DNA from: RYN-230 sp963717125
Lineage (GTDB): Bacteria > Actinomycetota > Actinomycetes > Streptosporangiales > Streptosporangiaceae
Direction: 5' to 3'
DNA length: 64,000 nucleotides
Assembly: GCA_963717125.1 (NCBI GenBank)
Contig: CAVQVG010000018.1
Coordinates: 248,001 to 312,000, forward strand
Shown: positions 43,447 to 52,924 of the stretch, piece after piece
How positions within the stretch are numbered: position 1 is the stretch's first letter
How the letters are laid out: each line of letters opens with the position of its first letter
Made by a program: the position numbers and the translations under genes
Notes under the pieces: generated by a model
Told to the model about the DNA's origin: nothing
What the model saw: the letters and a program-made list of their open reading frames with translations, nothing else
The model's database searches: none

Positions 43447-45369
43447 GCGTCAGCGCGGTGCATTGTGCCTCGCCGGCGGGCTGTGTCGGATTCGTTTTGG
43501 CTGGCGGGGCGCGAGGTGGCGTTGCCGGGCTGGCTGGGCTGGGCGGCCGGGATTCGGGCTGGGCGGGCGGGCCGGGCTGGGCGGCCGGGGCCCTGGTCGT
43601 CAGCCGGGCAGGGCGGCGAGGGCAGCGGGGGTGAGGTTCCCGGTGGTGATGGCCTTGAAGAGGTTGTGCACGGTGACGGTGAATCGCCATTCGGCGCTGG
43701 CTTTGGGTTTACCGCGGGTGGCCAGCTGGCGGATGCCCATGTTGTGCTTGATGTGCCCGTGGGGGGTCTCGGCGATGTGGCCGCGTTTGCGGTAGGCGGT
43801 GATGCCTTCGCTGGCGGCCAGCCGGGCGGCCATCGCCGCGATCGGCCCGCCATTATCGTCGTGGGCGTCCCGCTCACCGTCCCAGGCGGTGGTGTCCTGG
43901 GCGGTGGCGGCCTGGCGTGCGGTTTTCTCCAGGTCGCGGTGCTTGCCGACGGCGATCAGCCGGTCGGGGCCAGCGGCGGTGAGGTTGTCCCCCGGACAGG
44001 TACCCGGCGTCGGCCAGCACCAGCCCGATCCTGCTGCCGTCGTCGTCCTGGGTGGCGCTGGCCGGCGCCGGCTGGTGGGCCGTGATCAGCGTGGCGGCGT
44101 CTTCGGCCTGGCGCAGCATCGGGGTGAACCACCCGGTATCGGTGGTGTCGCAGGTGAGCTCGGTGGCGATGATCAGCCCGTCTTCGCTGGTCATGTTCTG
44201 GGCGTTGTAACCCTGGATGAACCCGCCGCCGCGGACCGGCATCAGCCGCGAGTCCGGGTCGGTGATGTTGCGGACCGGCCCGCAGGAGCTCGCGGCGGCC
44301 TGGCGCTGCGCCTCAGCGGCCCTGGCTTCTGCCCTGGCCAGGCGGGCGCGGGCGGCCCGCACGCGCCCGCAGTCCTCCACGCCCCTCCTGGGACCGTCCC
44401 GGCGGCTGCCCGGCACCCGCGGCCCCGCGGCCCGCGCTTCCAGCCGCGTGATCTGCGCCGCCCGGTCAGCGCGGGCCCGGTCCAGCCGCGCCCGGGCCGC
44501 GGCCACCGCCGCAGCCAGTGGCGGCGGCCCCGGCGCGCGGCCCCCGCGGGCCAGGTAATCCTGCGCCTGCGCCTCCCGGGCCGCCTCCGCGGCCTGGCGT
44601 TCTGCTTCCAGGTCCGCCAGCGCCGCGGCGATCCGGGCTGCCCGGGCCGCCGGGTTCACCGCATCCGGCGGCACCTCGTCACCACGCCGTCCTTCACCGA
44701 ACAGCTCATCCTCGGCCTCATCCGCCGCCGCGTGCGCCGCCACCGCTTTGGCTGCTTCCTCCGCGGCCAGCTTCCGCAGCGTCTCCTCGCGCCGGTTCGC
44801 CGCCTTCGACGCGTTCGCGGTGACCTTCGTGCCATCCAGCGCGATCGTCCCCAGCTTCCCCATCCCCAGCTTCGCGCACAGCACCAGCACCTCAGCGAAC
44901 AGGCTCCCTGCCGCCCCGGGGAACGCCGCCCGGAACCGGGCGATCGTCACGTGATCAGGGGCATTGCCCGCGCAGATCACCCGGAACGCCACATCGGCCA
45001 GGCACGCCGCCTCGATCCGCCGCGAGGAGGTGACCCCCTGCGCATACGCCCACATCAGCAGCGTCACCAGCATGTCCGGGTCATACCCCGCCGTCCCCGG
45101 CCCGCCGGTCCGCCGCCGCGCATGAAACACCGACGTGTCCAGATGATCGCTGACCGCCCCGATCACCAGCCACACCGGATGATCCGCCGGCAGCCACTCC
45201 CGCATATCCGGCGGCAGCAGGAACGGCTGATCCCGCTGCACCGGCCTGTAGCCCTTCGCCATGGGAAAATCATCCCAAAACATCATCTACCAGCACAAAC
45301 AACACGCCGCAGGACACCAGCCGATTCTGCAACAGCCCGCCGGTGCGGCACAATGCACCGCGCTGATGC
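43447..45369 (-). mobile_element. IS1182-family insertion sequence
   Basis: Imperfect terminal inverted repeats of 38 bp with three mismatches lie at 43447-43484 and 45332-45369 (outer end GCRTCAGCGCGGTGCATTGT). They enclose one transposase reading region on the minus strand. I could not identify a target-site duplication by eye. Size about 1.92 kb. Confidence 0.8.
43600..45262 (-). pseudogene. IS1182-family transposase, frameshifted
   Basis: From the ATG at 45262 the N-terminal half is typical (DQPFLLPPDMREWLPADHPVW, YDPDMLVTLLMWAYAQGV), with a DDE Asp in TIALDGTKVTANASK and a long Arg/Ala-rich insert. At about 43998, in a run of five G (STOP-free ADAGYLSG), the frame shifts; the next frame continues DNLTAAGPDRLIAVGKHRD, KRGHIAETPHGHIKHNMG and ends at 43600. 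The 1663-nt span fits one inserted base. It is probably inactive unless the indel is an assembly error. Confidence 0.8.
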
Positions 45370-45683
45370 GATACCGCTCTACATCACCGCTGGTAACTGA
45401 GCAAGCACGCCTCGTTGCGAAAATCGTGAAAGTTTCACCGTGCCGGATTGGTGGATTGCCCGACGGACCGCGCTGTCTGCGGTCGGCGCAGCCCGGCTGG
45501 TCCGGCGTGGCTGCGCTGCGGCTGTCCTGCGGCTCTGCCCCGGGCTACCCGGCAGGCCGGGCAGCCCGGCCGCGGCTCGCCCAGATGAGCACCGCGGATC
45601 CGGTGGTGGGCACCGCGCCCATGCCCCATGATGGGGTGACTTCCGGGTCTGACAAGATCGCGCCAGCACCAGGATGGGGGACC
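45370..45683. other. Intergenic region right of the IS
   Basis: About 310 bp with no credible gene. The start of the next gene is preceded by AGGATGGGGGACC, giving a usable ribosome site. A CGTGAAAGTTTCACCG inverted-repeat-like stretch (about 45426-45441) is the only local structure seen. Confidence 0.4.
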
Positions 45684-48600
45684 ATGAGCGACGGAGGCTC
45701 GCGCGAGCCGCGCTACCCGCGGCGGTCGCGTGCTTACCCCGGCTCGGGTACTGGCTACCCCGATGACACACCGCCGCCGGACCGCGACCAGTATCTCGCC
45801 GCCCCGGCCGACCCGCCGCCAGCCACGCCGCCGGACCAGCGCAGGCCCGGCAGCCGGATGGCAGCCAGGCAGGCCCGCGGCTACCCGCCCGCTGCCGACC
45901 CGGCGGCCGGCTACCTGCCCGCTGCCGACCCGGCGGCCGGCTGGCCGCCCGCTGCTGACCCGGCGGTCGGCTGGCCGCGCAGCCCGGACCGGGACGAGCT
46001 GGCCCGCGGCTACGCCTGGGCGCCGGCCGAGGACGACCGTCCGGCCCGGCCGGGCACCCGGCGCAAGCCCACCGACGCTCCCAGCGAACCCCGAGACCTC
46101 TATACCGAACGCCCTGGCCGTCGCGCTCGCCCCGACCAGCCCGCGGACTTCCGTGGTGGGACGGCTGGGCCGGGTGGCGGCCACCGGGCCGGCCAGGGGT
46201 ACCCGGGCCAGGACGCGGGTCCGGCGCGCCCCGCCGGTCCAGGCGCTGGTGGCGGCGCGGGGCCGGGGTGGGTCCCGGGGCCGGAGAATCCGGGGAGTTC
46301 GCGGCGCGCCGCGGCACCGCCCGGCAGTTCGCGGCGCACCCCGGCGTCGCCGGAGCCTGCGGGCTGGGAGACGTCGCGGCGCGGATCTGCCCCCGCGCCG
46401 CCGGGCGGTCCGGTCGCGTCGCCGGGTGGCCCCGCCGCGTCGCCGGGTGGCCCGGTCGCGTCGCCGGGTGGCCCCGCCGCGTCGGCTCGGGGTTCCCGGG
46501 CCGCGGGGGCCGGGGGCTGGGATGCTTCCGGGCGCGGGCCCACCGCGCCGGGGCCGGCGGCTGGGCGCGGGTCAACGGCGGGGGGACCGCCGGGACGGGA
46601 TGCCGCCGGCCGCGGGTCGGCCGTGCCGGGGCCGGCTGGCCGGGATGGTTCTGGCCGGGGGGCGGCGCCGGCTGGACGGGATGCTTCCGGGCGCGGGACC
46701 CCGCCGCCTGGACGGGATGCTTCTGGGCGCGGGTCGGCCGCGCCGGGGCCAGTGGGGCGGGATGGTTCCGGGCGCGGGGCCGCGCCGGCTGGACGCGACG
46801 CCACCCGCTGGGGTGCCGCGGCGGCCCAGCCCTCCGGGCGCGCGTTCGCGGCCAGCCCGGCAAGCCCGGACGCCGGGCCAGCCGATCCGGCCGACCAGGG
46901 ACGGCCGGGCCGGAGCCGGATCATTCCAGGCACCGTAGAGCCCGAACCAGCAGAACGTGGCCGCGCCCGACCAGGCCGTTCTGGGCGGCGCGGGGCCGAC
47001 CGGGCCGATGCCGACCAGGCGCCGGACCGGGGTGAGGTGCCCCACCGCCGCCCCGGCCTGCAGCCCGACCTCGAGCGCTTGGACCGGGTCCTGGCCGCGG
47101 ATCCGGAGTCCGCCGACGAGGGCCGTGGCCGGAGGCGCGGGCTGTTCGGCCGGCGCGGCCGGGCTGAGGACGCAAGCTGGGACGATGAGGCGGCTGGGGC
47201 CCGCAGCGCGGACCCAGGTCCGAAGCGGGACCGCGGCCGGGATGGCCGCCGCGATCGGGATGGCCGCCGCCGGGACGACGATGCGGGCCAGCGCGACCGG
47301 GGCCAGTACGCCGGGCCGGAGGAACGTCCGGCCGGCGATGGGTATTCAGGGCGCCGCTCCGCCGGGCCAGCCGGGTACGCCGGTGCCGGGTACCCGGGCG
47401 GGCCCGGTGACGCCGAGCCGAGCGCGCCCCCGCGGCGCAGCCGGGGCCAGGACGGTCCGCCGCCGGGTCCGGTCGCCGGCGCCCGAGCTCGCCGGGCGCA
47501 GCCAAGCGATCCAGGCCTGGCCGCCGGCAACTCGGGGCCCTGGGCCCAGCCAACCGACCCGGGCGTGGCCGCTGGTCCCCGGGGTCCCTGGGCGCAGCCA
47601 AGCGATCCGGGCCTGGCCGCCGGATCGCGCGGACCGCAGCCGCCGCGGGCCGAGCCGGGCCGAGCCGGTGCCCCGCGCGGGTCGCGGATGGCCCAGCCGC
47701 CCGGCTCGGCTACCCGGGACGGGGCGGTCCCGGGCCAGTTACCGCGGGACGGGGCGGTCCCGGGCCAGTTACCGGGGGGCGGGGTGGTCCCGGGCCCGAG
47801 GTGGCCGCGGCTCACTCCGGCCCGCTCACCGGGCCGCGCAGCGATCTGGGACGGGCCGCGCCGCTAGATGATCTTGGGCGCGCGGATGCGCGGGGCGATC
47901 TCGGGCGAGCCGGAACACCAGGCAGCCCGCGGCGTGCTGCGCCGCCAGACGAGCTCGGTCGTGGCGGGCCGCGCGGCGCTGCGGGGCGCACGGGGCCGGG
48001 CGGCTCTGGCGGCCGACGTCATGCCGCGGGTCCAGGGGCAGGCGCCCCGGATGCGCCTGCCGCGGCCGAGCCGGGCCGGTCGCTAGGTGGTCTGCGCGGT
48101 CGCCGGCATCGGCCTGCCGCCGAATCCGCCCCGGACGGCGCCGCCCCGGCGCGGGCCGCCGCGGCGCAGCCGGCCCGCAGCGCGCCCCAACTCCGGTACC
48201 AGACAACCGTGCAGATGGAACCCGGCCCAAGCGGGCCGCCAGATACCGGGCCGCAGCCGGCCCGGAGCAGCATCCACACTTACCAGCCCGGCACCGGGCC
48301 ACAGGTCGCGCTGGATGATCCGGCCGGCGACTGGGCCGGCACCGGACCGCAGTCCGCACTGGATACCGGTACCCGCCGGGTTCCCGGGGACCGGCCCAGG
48401 GCGGCGGTGGACACCGACGGCCGGGGCAGGAAACGCGCCGCGGCCGCGCACCCGTCGGTTGACCGGGACGCCGACGTCGCGGGCGCGGACCCCGGACACC
48501 CGGCGGAGCGCACCGGCCGGTCAGCCGCGGCCGGCCGCCCGGGCCGCCGGCCTGGCCGCCGCCGATCCCGCCGGATGATCATGATGGCCGCCGGGCTGGT

Positions 48601-49114
48601 GGCGGTCCTCGTCGCGGTCGGGACCGCGGACGTGCTCGGCCTGTTCGGCCGCAACGGCCCAGCCCACGTGCTGGTCGCCCCGGACCGGCTGGGTGCCTAC
48701 GTCCGGCGCCCCGCGCTGGAGAAGCAGGCCAACGCGGCCGCGCTGGAGCGGCAGGTGATCGCCAAGAGCGCGGGCCAGGCCAGCCATGGCGTGTCCGCCG
48801 TGTATGAGGACAGCGCTGGCTCGTCACCGCAGATGTTCCTGTTCATCGGCGGGAACCTGTCCGGGGTTTCGGCCAGCGGCTTCATCTCCAGCTTCACCGC
48901 GCAGTCCAAGGGCGCGTTCAGCACCAGCCCGGGCTCGCTCGGCGGGTCGGCCGCCTGCGTCAACGCCCAAGCCAGTGTGCCGGGCAGCGTCGCGTTGTGT
49001 ACCTGGGCGGACAACGACACGTTCGGCGTGGTGGCGTCGCTGACCATGAACGCCACCAAGCTGGCGGCCGAGATGCGGGTGATGCGGCCGATGGTGGAGC
49101 GGTTGGCTAAGTAG
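45684..49114 (+). CDS. Very long disordered Pro/Gly/Arg-rich protein with one membrane helix and C-terminal domain; frame break near 47.8 kb
   Basis: ATG 45684 begins MSDGGSREPRYPRRSRA. About 950 residues of low complexity follow, in repeat blocks: PAADPAAGW (about 45886-45970), PGGPVAS/PGGPAAS (46412-46490), GRDASGRG (46600-46790), QPSDPGLAAG (47495-47640), RDGAVPGQLP (47715-47780). The first frame stops at 47867; the frame ending at 49114 carries on in the same style (DLGRAAPLDDLGRA) into a basic stretch (RPGRRRSRR), a membrane helix (MMAAGLVAVLVAVGTADV) and an exported domain of about 165 residues with two cysteines. The span needs one missing base near 47780-47860. No family known; perhaps a cytoplasmic scaffold anchored in the membrane. 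Confidence 0.65.
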
Positions 49115-50410
49115 TCAGCTGGCCGAGTCCTTGCCGTGCTGCGGGCGGGGCCTGCGCAGCGAGAACCTGACGATCGCGATGGCGATGGCCGCGGCCAGCA
49201 CAGCGAGGCCGACGATCTCACCGCCCACCAGCCGGGTGCTGAACGGGAACGTCGCAGCGGCGTCGGTGACCCGCACGTCACGGGCGTTGGGCAAGGTAGC
49301 GGAGTATGGGCTCGGGCTCGCGCTGGCCCCCGGAGAGACGGTGGGGAACAGGCCGCCCGGCGAGCTTGCTGGGTTGGGCAGGGTGGGCAGGGTGGCCTGC
49401 GGGTCGGTGGCGCCGGGCACGGTGGGCAGGATGCCCGCCGGGAGGGTGGCGCCGACGCCGGGGGGCGTGGTGCTGGTGGACGGCGTTGGCGTCGGCGACG
49501 GCGACGGCGAGTGTGACGCGGTCGGCTTGGCGGTGATGGTGACCGCGCCCGACGCGGGCGGCGGCGCGGTCGCGTCGCTGGACTTGGCGGTGCCGGACAG
49601 CGTGGCCTGCTTGCCCGCGGCGGTGCTGGACGCCACCGACACCTTGGCCTGCAGCTCATCCGAGCTGCCCTTGGCTATCCCGCCCACCGTGCAGGTGCGC
49701 CCGCTGGCCGATGGGCAGACGGTGAACTTGGGGGTGACCGTCTTCCCGGCCACCTGGGCGCTGATCGTCACGCTGACCCCGCTGGCCGCACCGCCGGCCG
49801 GCCAGACCCAGATCGCGTAGCTCGCGGTTCCGCCCGGGTGCAGGCTGGACTTGGTCGTGATCGGCTGCACTTCCAGGCAGAGCTGGACCTTCGACTTGGT
49901 CGGGGTCGGGGTGGGCGTCGGAGTCGGGGTGGCCGACCCGGAGCCGGACGTGGGTGACGGGGTCGGCGTCGGGTCCGCGCTCGAGCTAGGGCTGGCCGAG
50001 GCGGAGTTCGATGGGCTCGCCGGGGCCTTGCTGGACGAACTGGCCGACGCGCTGGGCGTGGCTTTGGCGCTGGCGCTGCTGCTGGCGGTTGCCTTGGTGG
50101 TCGTGCTGGTGCTGGCGTCCGGCGTGGCGCTGCTGGTGGCCTTGGCGCTGGCGGTGGCTTTGGGTGTGGCCTTGGGGGTGCTGGCCGACCGGAACGCGGC
50201 GTCCAGGACCACCGTGGTCTGCCCGGCTGGCACCGTGCGCGCCGCGCTGGCCGCGGCCGGTGGCGAGCCGCACAAGTTGGGGGCGGACGCGGTGACCGCG
50301 GCCTCGGCCGGGCTGGCCGCGCCGAGCAGGCCGCCGGCCATGCCGGACGACACGATGGCCGCGCCGGCCACCGCGCCAAGCGCTGTCGTTGCAGATCGGG
50401 CTGATTTCAT
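49115..50410 (-). CDS. Exported, wall-spanning Ser/Thr/Pro-rich surface protein with C-terminal membrane anchor
   Basis: Residues 1-38 are a signal peptide (MKSARSATTALGAVAGAA, cleavage near SPAEA-AV). About 110 residues rich in Ser/Thr/Ala/Lys/Pro follow (STPKATPKATASAKATSS, TPTPTPTPTPTKS), then a beta-rich domain (YAIWVWPAGGAASGVSVTIS) with cysteines in CPSASGRTCTVGG, another Pro/Thr stretch and a C-terminal helix (EIVGLAVLAAAIAIAIV) with a basic tail. There is no sortase signal. The ATG at 50410 follows GAGAG. It converges on the disordered membrane protein gene with zero spacing. Confidence 0.75.
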   Translation of the reverse strand: MKSARSATTALGAVAGAAIVSSGMAGGLLGAASPAEAAVTASAPNLCGSPPAAASAARTVPAGQTTVVLDAAFRSASTPKATPKATASAKATSSATPDASTSTTTKATASSSASAKATPSASASSSSKAPASPSNSASASPSSSADPTPTPSPTSGSGSATPTPTPTPTPTKSKVQLCLEVQPITTKSSLHPGGTASYAIWVWPAGGAASGVSVTISAQVAGKTVTPKFTVCPSASGRTCTVGGIAKGSSDELQAKVSVASSTAAGKQATLSGTAKSSDATAPPPASGAVTITAKPTASHSPSPSPTPTPSTSTTPPGVGATLPAGILPTVPGATDPQATLPTLPNPASSPGGLFPTVSPGASASPSPYSATLPNARDVRVTDAAATFPFSTRLVGGEIVGLAVLAAAIAIAIVRFSLRRPRPQHGKDSAS

Positions 50411-50581
50411 GGCTGTGCTCTCGTAGCCATGGTCATCGTCGTCGAGACCTCGCGTGTCGTCTGGCTGCTCGCTTCGCCCGTGCGCGAACACCATTCCCTG
50501 CTGCCGGCGTTCGACACCTACGTTTGACGAGACAGATGGTAAACCGGTTCCCCCTTCTGGTCACTGGGGAGAAATAAAGGT

Positions 50582-51532
50582 ATGTCCGCCGCGGATCCGG
50601 CCGGCGTGCTGACCCGGCCGGCCCCGCCGCCGGATCAGGTGCTCCGCTACGGACCAGGGCCGGACCAGGTTGCCGACCTGCGGTTGCCGCCCGGCCGTGC
50701 GGTGGGCGACACTGGGCGAACGCCGGTGCTGGTTCTGCTGCTGCACGGCGGGTTCTGGCGGGCGGCCTATGACCGGAAGCACGTTGGGCCACTGGCGGCG
50801 GCGCTGGCGGCTGAAAATTTCGTGGTGTGCACCCCGGAATACCGGCGGACCGGGCAGCCGGGCGGCGGGTGGCCGGGGACCTTCGACGACGTCGCGGCGG
50901 CGGTCGACCGGCTGCCAGGGCTGGTGCGTTCGGCTGGGGCGGCCCCGGGCGCTGGGTGGCGGGTGATCCTGGCCGGGCACTCGGCCGGTGGTCATCTGGC
51001 GCTGTGGTCGGCTGGGCGGCACCGGCTCAGTCCGGACAGCCCGTGGCATCGGGTGCCTGGTGCGGCTGGTGCTGGTGCTGGCGGTGCTGGTGATGTGCCT
51101 GTGTCTGGGGCGGGCGTTGCGGGGATCGCGGGGGGTGCGGGGGTGCGGGGGGTTCCGGGGCTGGCGGAGGTTGCGGGGGTGGTCGCGCTCGCGCCGGTCA
51201 GTGATCTGGCCGCCTGCTACCGGGCAGGGCTCGACGATGACGCGGCCGGGACTCTGCTCGGTGGCGGCCCGGGGGAGCAGCCGGGCCGGTACGCGGTGGC
51301 CGATCCGGCGCGGCTGGTTCCGCTCGGGGCGCCGGTGCGGATCGTGCACGGCACCGTAGATGACCGGGTGCCGTTCGCGATGAGCCGTTCGTTCGCTGCG
51401 CGGGCCCGGGCGGCGGGGGACGATGTGCGGCTGGCGGAGCTGGCGGGCGGTGGTCACTTCGACGTCATCGACCCCCTGTCGGCGGCCTGGCCGGCCGTGC
51501 TAGCCGCGTTCCGCTCGGTCGCGGGTGATTGA
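50582..51532 (+). CDS. Alpha/beta hydrolase (esterase/kynurenine formamidase-like)
   Basis: The oxyanion-hole HGG is in VLLLHGGFWRAAYD and the nucleophile elbow in VILAGHSAGGHLAL. The later acid and histidine are in VHGTVDDRVPF and GGGHFDVIDP. A Gly/Ala-rich insert (about 51058-51180) precedes the cap region and contains G-rich simple sequence. HGGxW is typical of kynurenine formamidase-like and carboxylesterase branches; the substrate is unknown. The ATG at 50582 follows a short AT-rich leader. Confidence 0.85.
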   Translation: MSAADPAGVLTRPAPPPDQVLRYGPGPDQVADLRLPPGRAVGDTGRTPVLVLLLHGGFWRAAYDRKHVGPLAAALAAENFVVCTPEYRRTGQPGGGWPGTFDDVAAAVDRLPGLVRSAGAAPGAGWRVILAGHSAGGHLALWSAGRHRLSPDSPWHRVPGAAGAGAGGAGDVPVSGAGVAGIAGGAGVRGVPGLAEVAGVVALAPVSDLAACYRAGLDDDAAGTLLGGGPGEQPGRYAVADPARLVPLGAPVRIVHGTVDDRVPFAMSRSFAARARAAGDDVRLAELAGGGHFDVIDPLSAAWPAVLAAFRSVAGD

Positions 51533-51671
51533 GTTCGGCTCGCACCGATAGCACCAGCAGCTATGTACAAGGCAACCCAGACACAGTCGAACGGGTCCGT
51601 GGGCGGGGCGCCGTGTTCACCCGTGGTGGGTGATGCCCTGTCCTATGCCGGGCGGTTGGGTCGGGACAGTG

Positions 51672-51698
51672 GATGCCTGCCGCGCTTGGGCAGGCATC
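51672..51698 (+). promoter_or_regulatory. Perfect hairpin upstream of the 20-codon ORF and cupin gene
   Basis: GATGCCTGCC (51672-51681) and GGCAGGCATC (51689-51698) form a 10-bp stem with a 7-nt loop. AGGAAGGG follows five bases later and precedes the short ORF. It may be part of an attenuator or other leader control. Confidence 0.45.
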
Positions 51699-51719
51699 TT
51701 CCAGGAAGGGACCGCGGCC

Positions 51720-51782
51720 ATGGCGGTTGCGTCAGCCGATCGGACCACGCGCAGGCCGGTTCTGGGGCGGATCGTGGGTTAG
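51720..51782 (+). CDS. Putative 20-residue leader peptide
   Basis: ATG 51720 is preceded by AGGAAGGG with suitable spacing and encodes MAVASADRTTRRPVLGRIVG before TAG. The next gene begins 10 bp later. The basic, short form recalls actinobacterial leader peptides that regulate sulfur-metabolism genes, but it lacks their cysteines. Translation is inferred from the ribosome site alone. Confidence 0.35.
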   Translation: MAVASADRTTRRPVLGRIVG

Positions 51783-51792
51783 GGGTGCGAAG

Positions 51793-52365
51793 GTGAGCAC
51801 TGGCGCTTTCCCGGACCCGCTCCACCACTTTCTGGCTCAGCTGGATGAGCTGCGTTCCGGCGACATCCTCGATATGGACCAGGTAGGGCAGCTCTTGGTG
51901 GAGCTGGCCGCTGAGGAGGAGTTTTTTGGTCCGCCGATCGCGGAGATGCCTTCTGCGACGGCCGGGGGGAAGTGGCTGGTCAAGCCCGAACGGGGTCCCC
52001 GCCTAGTGCTGTTCCACCGGCCAGAGGGGGTGATGGCCTACACCCACTCGCACCATTGCTGGGTGGCGGTCGCTCCGGGCCGCGGCGTCGAGACCCATCA
52101 GCGGTGGAACGCAGTTCGCCATGAGGGGGGCCGGGCCGAACTGCGCCTTGCCGATGACCGCGCCATGCATCGCGGTGACGTCGCAACCCTGACTCCGCCC
52201 GGCGACATCCACAACCATGGCCACGTCGCCGGCACGGGTCCCAGCCCCTACTCACTCATCCTCCTGGGTGACGACATGTACCTCTTCGAACGGAAAGAGT
52301 ACGACCCCGAGCAGGGGACGTGGCGGAAGCTAGCACCCGGTGATCCAGGCCGGTCGCACCGCTGA
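51793..52365 (+). CDS. Cupin-fold protein, cysteine dioxygenase-like
   Basis: 190 aa. Metal ligands fit a mononuclear cupin: YTHSHHCWVAVAP gives His-x-His in the first motif, and PPGDIHNHGHV the late His. N-terminal helices precede the barrel (DELRSGDILDMDQVGQLLVE). Cysteine or thiol dioxygenases show this arrangement, but the family is broad and the substrate cannot be read. GTG 51793 with GAAGG upstream is chosen; upstream in-frame codons overlap the leader ORF. Confidence 0.65.
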   Translation: MSTGAFPDPLHHFLAQLDELRSGDILDMDQVGQLLVELAAEEEFFGPPIAEMPSATAGGKWLVKPERGPRLVLFHRPEGVMAYTHSHHCWVAVAPGRGVETHQRWNAVRHEGGRAELRLADDRAMHRGDVATLTPPGDIHNHGHVAGTGPSPYSLILLGDDMYLFERKEYDPEQGTWRKLAPGDPGRSHR

Positions 52366-52749
52366 TCTATGGCTCTCGTGTCTTCGAGGTACGGGTACGT
52401 GCTGCTATCGAGAAACAGCCGGATGGTGGCGCAGTATCGCCGGTTTGCGGAGTCCTTACCGGAGCAGTCCGCCAGCAGAAGCCGGATGTGATCGTCGGAG
52501 AGCATCGGTCTTCGGCCAGGTCGCGGCCCAGGCGCTCCGCCGTCCGTGTACGCGCGGATCGTACGGGGGAGAGGTTGGACGCCTTCAGGTGGAGACGCCG
52601 CGACCAGTAGGAGTGCGGTAATCTCTCCTAGGTCGGTGGTGGGCGTCCAGTTCCCTGGTGCTGCTGGATGACACGCCGGTAGAACGCAGCGTACGACCTG
52701 AGTTGACCGCCGTGAGGTGCGAAACCCCAGGTCAGACAGCTAAACACAG
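52366..52749. other. Intergenic region before tRNA-Thr
   Basis: No gene can be firmly supported. A leftward frame (52505-52248) begins MLSDDHIRLLLADCSGKD and looks protein-like for about 50 residues, but then runs antisense through the cupin gene. It may be a fragment of an older gene. Confidence 0.35.
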
Positions 52750-52822
52750 GCCCCCTTAGCTCAGTCGGCAGAGCGTCTCCATGGTAAGGAGAAGGTCTAC
52801 GGTTCGATTCCGTAAGGGGGCT
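52750..52822 (+). tRNA. tRNA-Thr (GGT anticodon)
   Basis: A full cloverleaf can be drawn: acceptor GCCCCCT with AGGGGGC, D arm GCTC...GAGC, anticodon stem TCTCC/GGAGA with loop ATGGTAA (anticodon GGT), and T arm TACGG-TTCGATT-CCGTA. CCA is not encoded. The integrase of the adjacent element ends 103 bp away, so the 3' part of this gene is the likely integration site. Confidence 0.95.
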
Positions 52823-52924
52823 CCCAGGTCAGAGGTCGGTTCCGATCAAGGAACCGGCCTTTTTGGATCTTGGTGCAGCAGCAATGTGCAGCAACGGCGT
52901 TTTGCGCAGCAGCAGCCGCTGTGC

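Noticed and set aside
43600..45262. Programmed -1/+1 frameshifting in the transposase
   Set aside because: IS1182-type transposases are usually single-frame; the shift is a lone extra G in a G run without a clear slippery heptamer and stimulator.
51563..51796. 77-codon frame before the cupin gene
   Set aside because: No ribosome site, Gly/Arg-rich shadow composition, and it crosses the hairpin and the better-supported 20-codon ORF.
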